The notes beneath the pieces are model-generated. The model was not told where the DNA came from. It did not search any database and saw only the letters and a list, made by a program, of their open reading frames with translations. This document shows positions 5,695-6,932 of a stretch of DNA of 6,932 nt, one piece after another (the first letter of the stretch is position 1; each line of letters starts with the position of its first letter). A program made the position numbers and the translations under genes. Origin of the DNA: Haloarcula sp. (GTDB lineage: Archaea; Halobacteriota; Halobacteria; Halobacteriales; Haloarculaceae); NCBI GenBank assembly GCA_028275075.1, contig JAQCNK010000180.1, positions 1-6,932 on the forward strand. The letters run 5' to 3'.

Positions 5695-5857
5695 GACGGT
5701 CAGCTGTATACGGGTCGACAGAACGATTGATAGAATTCGGCTCGCCAGACCCCGGCGAATATCTATCAGGGCTTCTGTCGACCCGTATAAGCCAGCACCG
5801 GAATTTGACGGCCCCAACCCGACAAGTCTCCGGTAAATCGTTCTGTCGACCCGTATA
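5695..5857 (+). mobile_element. Family B element copy 3, split by an inserted family A element
   Basis: The left end, ACGGTCAGCTGTA at 5696-5708, matches B1 at 12 of 13 positions. It is followed by element A3, and the B sequence resumes at 5790 with AGCCAGCACCGGAATTTG and continues to CCGGTAAATCGTT. Joining 5695-5708 to 5790-5855 gives exactly 80 bp, the length of an intact B core. The right end (5841-5857) is not B-type but the complement of the A-type end TATACGGGTCGACAGAA followed by CGATT, so this copy is a chimera at its right terminus. Confidence 0.75.
5707..5789 (+). mobile_element. Family A element copy 3, inserted at TA inside B3
   Basis: Core 5709-5787 (79 bp, one base lost in the loop), flanked by TA at 5707-5708 and 5788-5789. 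The terminal repeats TATACGGGTCGACAGAA are perfect. The unpaired CGATT/GCCCT block and the GAATTC/GATATTC bulge are as in the other copies. The insertion point corresponds to the TA in the B1 sequence CAGTTGTAAGCCAG. Confidence 0.88.
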
Positions 5858-5922
5858 GAACGTCGGACCGCAGTCGGGGGTTCAGTGAGGGACTGATTCA
5901 CTGCCTAGCCGGTTTTCTGAAT

Positions 5923-5932
5923 CCTTTTATTC
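5923..5932 (+). promoter_or_regulatory. TATA box for grpE
   Basis: CCTTTTATTC centred about 27 bp before the ATG at 5954, indicating a leaderless or near-leaderless grpE mRNA. No inverted-repeat heat-shock operator is seen between it and the start. Confidence 0.5.
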
Positions 5933-5953
5933 GTGTGACGACTCCGTTCGAGT

Positions 5954-6655
5954 ATGAGTGAACAGGACGCAGCCGAGGAGTCGACGACATCTGACGACGG
6001 GGATGCCGACGTCGACAACGACGATGCAACAGTCGACGTCGACAACGACGATACAACAGTCGACGTCGAGGACGCACCGGACGGCGTCGACGTGGACGAT
6101 ATAGCTCTTGACGACATTGCGGGCGACGACGACCTCGCCGAGCGGATCGCTGAGTCCGACCCTGAAGAGATCGCTCGTGAACTCGCAGCACTCCGGAGCC
6201 AGAACGAGACGCTACAGTCAGCGGTCAAAGAGCTCGAAACGGAGGCCGAGGAGTTGGAGGAGAAACTCAAGCGCAAGCAGGCCGAGTTCCAGAACTACAA
6301 AAAGCGGATGAAAAAGCGCCGCGAAACGGAGAAACAGCGGGCGACGGAGGACCTCGTGACGCGAGTTCTGGACGTTCGGGACAATCTTGAACGGGCGCTA
6401 GAGCAGGACGAGGACACCGACATCCGCGGCGGCGTCGAGTCGACGCTGCGCCAGCTTGACGACGTGCTCGACGCCGAGAACGTCGCTGTCATCGATCCGG
6501 ATCCGGGCGAGGACGTCGACCCGAGCGTCCACCAGGTGCTGGCGAACGTAGAGAGCGACGAGGAGCCGGGGGCTATCGCCGATGTCCACCGGCCGGGCTA
6601 CGAGATGGCCGACAAAGTGCTGCGCGAGGCTCAGGTCACGGTCGCCGAAGAGTAA
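5954..6655 (+). CDS. grpE: GrpE, nucleotide exchange factor for DnaK
   Basis: Encodes 233 residues. GrpE dimers release ADP from the Hsp70 chaperone DnaK in the cytoplasm. Residues 1-60 are an extremely acidic, low-complexity tail that contains a 9-residue repeat. Residues about 70-150 form the long dimerising helix, with the typical KLKRKQAEFQNYKKRMKKRR and VLDVRDNLERAL. Residues about 160-233 are the DnaK-contacting beta domain, ending in GYEMADKVLREAQVTV, which matches the GrpE signature. The ATG at 5954 follows a TATA-like box. In haloarchaea dnaK and dnaJ often lie nearby; none is in view. The gene is flanked on both sides by family A elements in the same orientation. Confidence 0.95.
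   Translation: MSEQDAAEESTTSDDGDADVDNDDATVDVDNDDTTVDVEDAPDGVDVDDIALDDIAGDDDLAERIAESDPEEIARELAALRSQNETLQSAVKELETEAEELEEKLKRKQAEFQNYKKRMKKRRETEKQRATEDLVTRVLDVRDNLERALEQDEDTDIRGGVESTLRQLDDVLDAENVAVIDPDPGEDVDPSVHQVLANVESDEEPGAIADVHRPGYEMADKVLREAQVTVAEE
6008..6070 (+). repeat. 27-bp tandem repeat inside grpE
   Basis: Two copies of a 27-bp unit (6008-6034 and 6035-6061), differing at one base, and a third partial copy to 6070. They encode DVDNDDATV, DVDNDDTTV and DVE in the acidic N-terminal tail. The unit is a multiple of three, so copy-number change would keep the frame. Confidence 0.85.
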
Positions 6656-6679
6656 TAAATAGTAACAGCTGAAACTGTT

Positions 6680-6763
6680 TATACGGGTCGACAGAACGAT
6701 TGATAGAATTCGCCTCCGCCGGACCTCGACGAATATCTATCAGGGCTTCTGTCGACCCGTATA
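6680..6763 (+). mobile_element. 80-bp palindromic element, family A copy 4 (with flanking TA)
   Basis: Core 6682-6761 (80 bp), flanked by TA. The 15-bp ends are perfect inverted repeats. The arms are identical to copy A1 except one base in the left end; nearly all other differences fall in the central loop. It begins 25 bp past the grpE stop and would form a hairpin in the grpE 3' UTR. Confidence 0.87.
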
Positions 6764-6799
6764 CACACCGATCGCACTACCGGCGCGCGGTCGGGTGTG
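6764..6799 (+). terminator. Hairpin directly after element A4, possible grpE terminator
   Basis: CACACC at 6764-6769 pairs with GGTGTG at 6794-6799, and after a one-base bulge GATCGC pairs with GCGGTC (one G-T pair), giving about 12 bp around an 11-nt loop. No T-run follows, so its role as a terminator is only a guess. Confidence 0.3.
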
Positions 6800-6932
6800 C
6801 ACTGAGTTTCAATGGCTACTATCGGACGAGGGTAGGGCCACAGCGGTCAGATTGCGGTGCGTAATATACGCTCCGGTTAGCGTGGCGTCGAAAACAGAAA
6901 ACCGACGGGAGGCGGCCACTGATCCCGGTTGG
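6800..6932. other. Gene-free right edge, possible promoter region of the next gene
   Basis: No credible coding frame is seen. GTAATATAC at 6861-6869 is an AT-rich, TATA-like spot within a tiny hairpin (GCGTA/TACGC). GGGAGG at 6907-6912 could be a ribosome binding site, but no ATG or GTG follows it inside the window. Confidence 0.35.

Larger units (their letters stand above)
5613..5953. other. Divergent promoter region with nested palindromic elements
   Basis: This 341-bp gap between xpb and grpE holds both promoters at its edges. A small perfect hairpin, TGAGCG at 5679-5684 with CGCTCA at 5689-5694, comes next, then the nested pair B3/A3 at 5695-5857. Neither gene ends here, so these elements cannot be serving as terminators. 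The stretch 5858-5920 shows nothing recognisable. Confidence 0.65.

Noticed and set aside
2115..6763. CRISPR array or phage attachment sites as an explanation for the repeats
   Set aside because: Copies are dispersed, palindromic, not regularly spaced with unique spacers, and there is no cas, integrase or tRNA gene in the window.

Overview
The window is haloarchaeal chromosome, most likely Haloarcula or a near relative. It is GC-rich, its proteins are strongly acidic, its promoters look archaeal (TATA-like boxes about 25 bp before the start codons, implying leaderless or short-leader mRNAs), and it carries an archaeal XPB-type helicase. The genus is an inference.

Layout, left to right: the 3' part of maeB (NADP-type malic enzyme with a phosphotransacetylase-like C-terminal domain, + strand); a small two-helix membrane protein (-); an RNase HI-like protein (-); a second small two-helix membrane protein (-); a 137-residue acidic protein of unknown function (-); the DNA repair helicase XPB/Rad25 (-); and grpE (+), nucleotide exchange factor of the DnaK chaperone. 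The last 277 bp hold no gene; dnaK may follow but is not in view. These are ordinary, mostly single-gene housekeeping units and do not form one pathway.

The notable content lies between the genes. Most intergenic gaps carry long imperfect palindromes of one design: a core of almost exactly 80 bp that begins TAC and ends GTA, 15-bp terminal inverted repeats, a short non-complementary block just inside them, then an inner imperfect stem. Three sequence families can be told apart: A (four copies), B (one good, one decayed and one interrupted copy) and C (one copy). The interrupted B copy between xpb and grpE is split by a family A element sitting exactly at a TA. Removing the A element plus one TA restores an 80-bp B element, so A has behaved as a mobile element with a 2-bp TA target duplication. 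Single B and C copies are flanked by TCA/TCA and TGA/TGA, which look like 3-bp TNA duplications; for C the left TGA is the maeB stop codon. Five of the elements start 0 to 46 bp after a stop codon, so they may also act as 3'-end hairpins. No transposase is encoded here, so these look like MITE- or REP-like non-autonomous elements. Whether they have been described before cannot be judged from the sequence alone.
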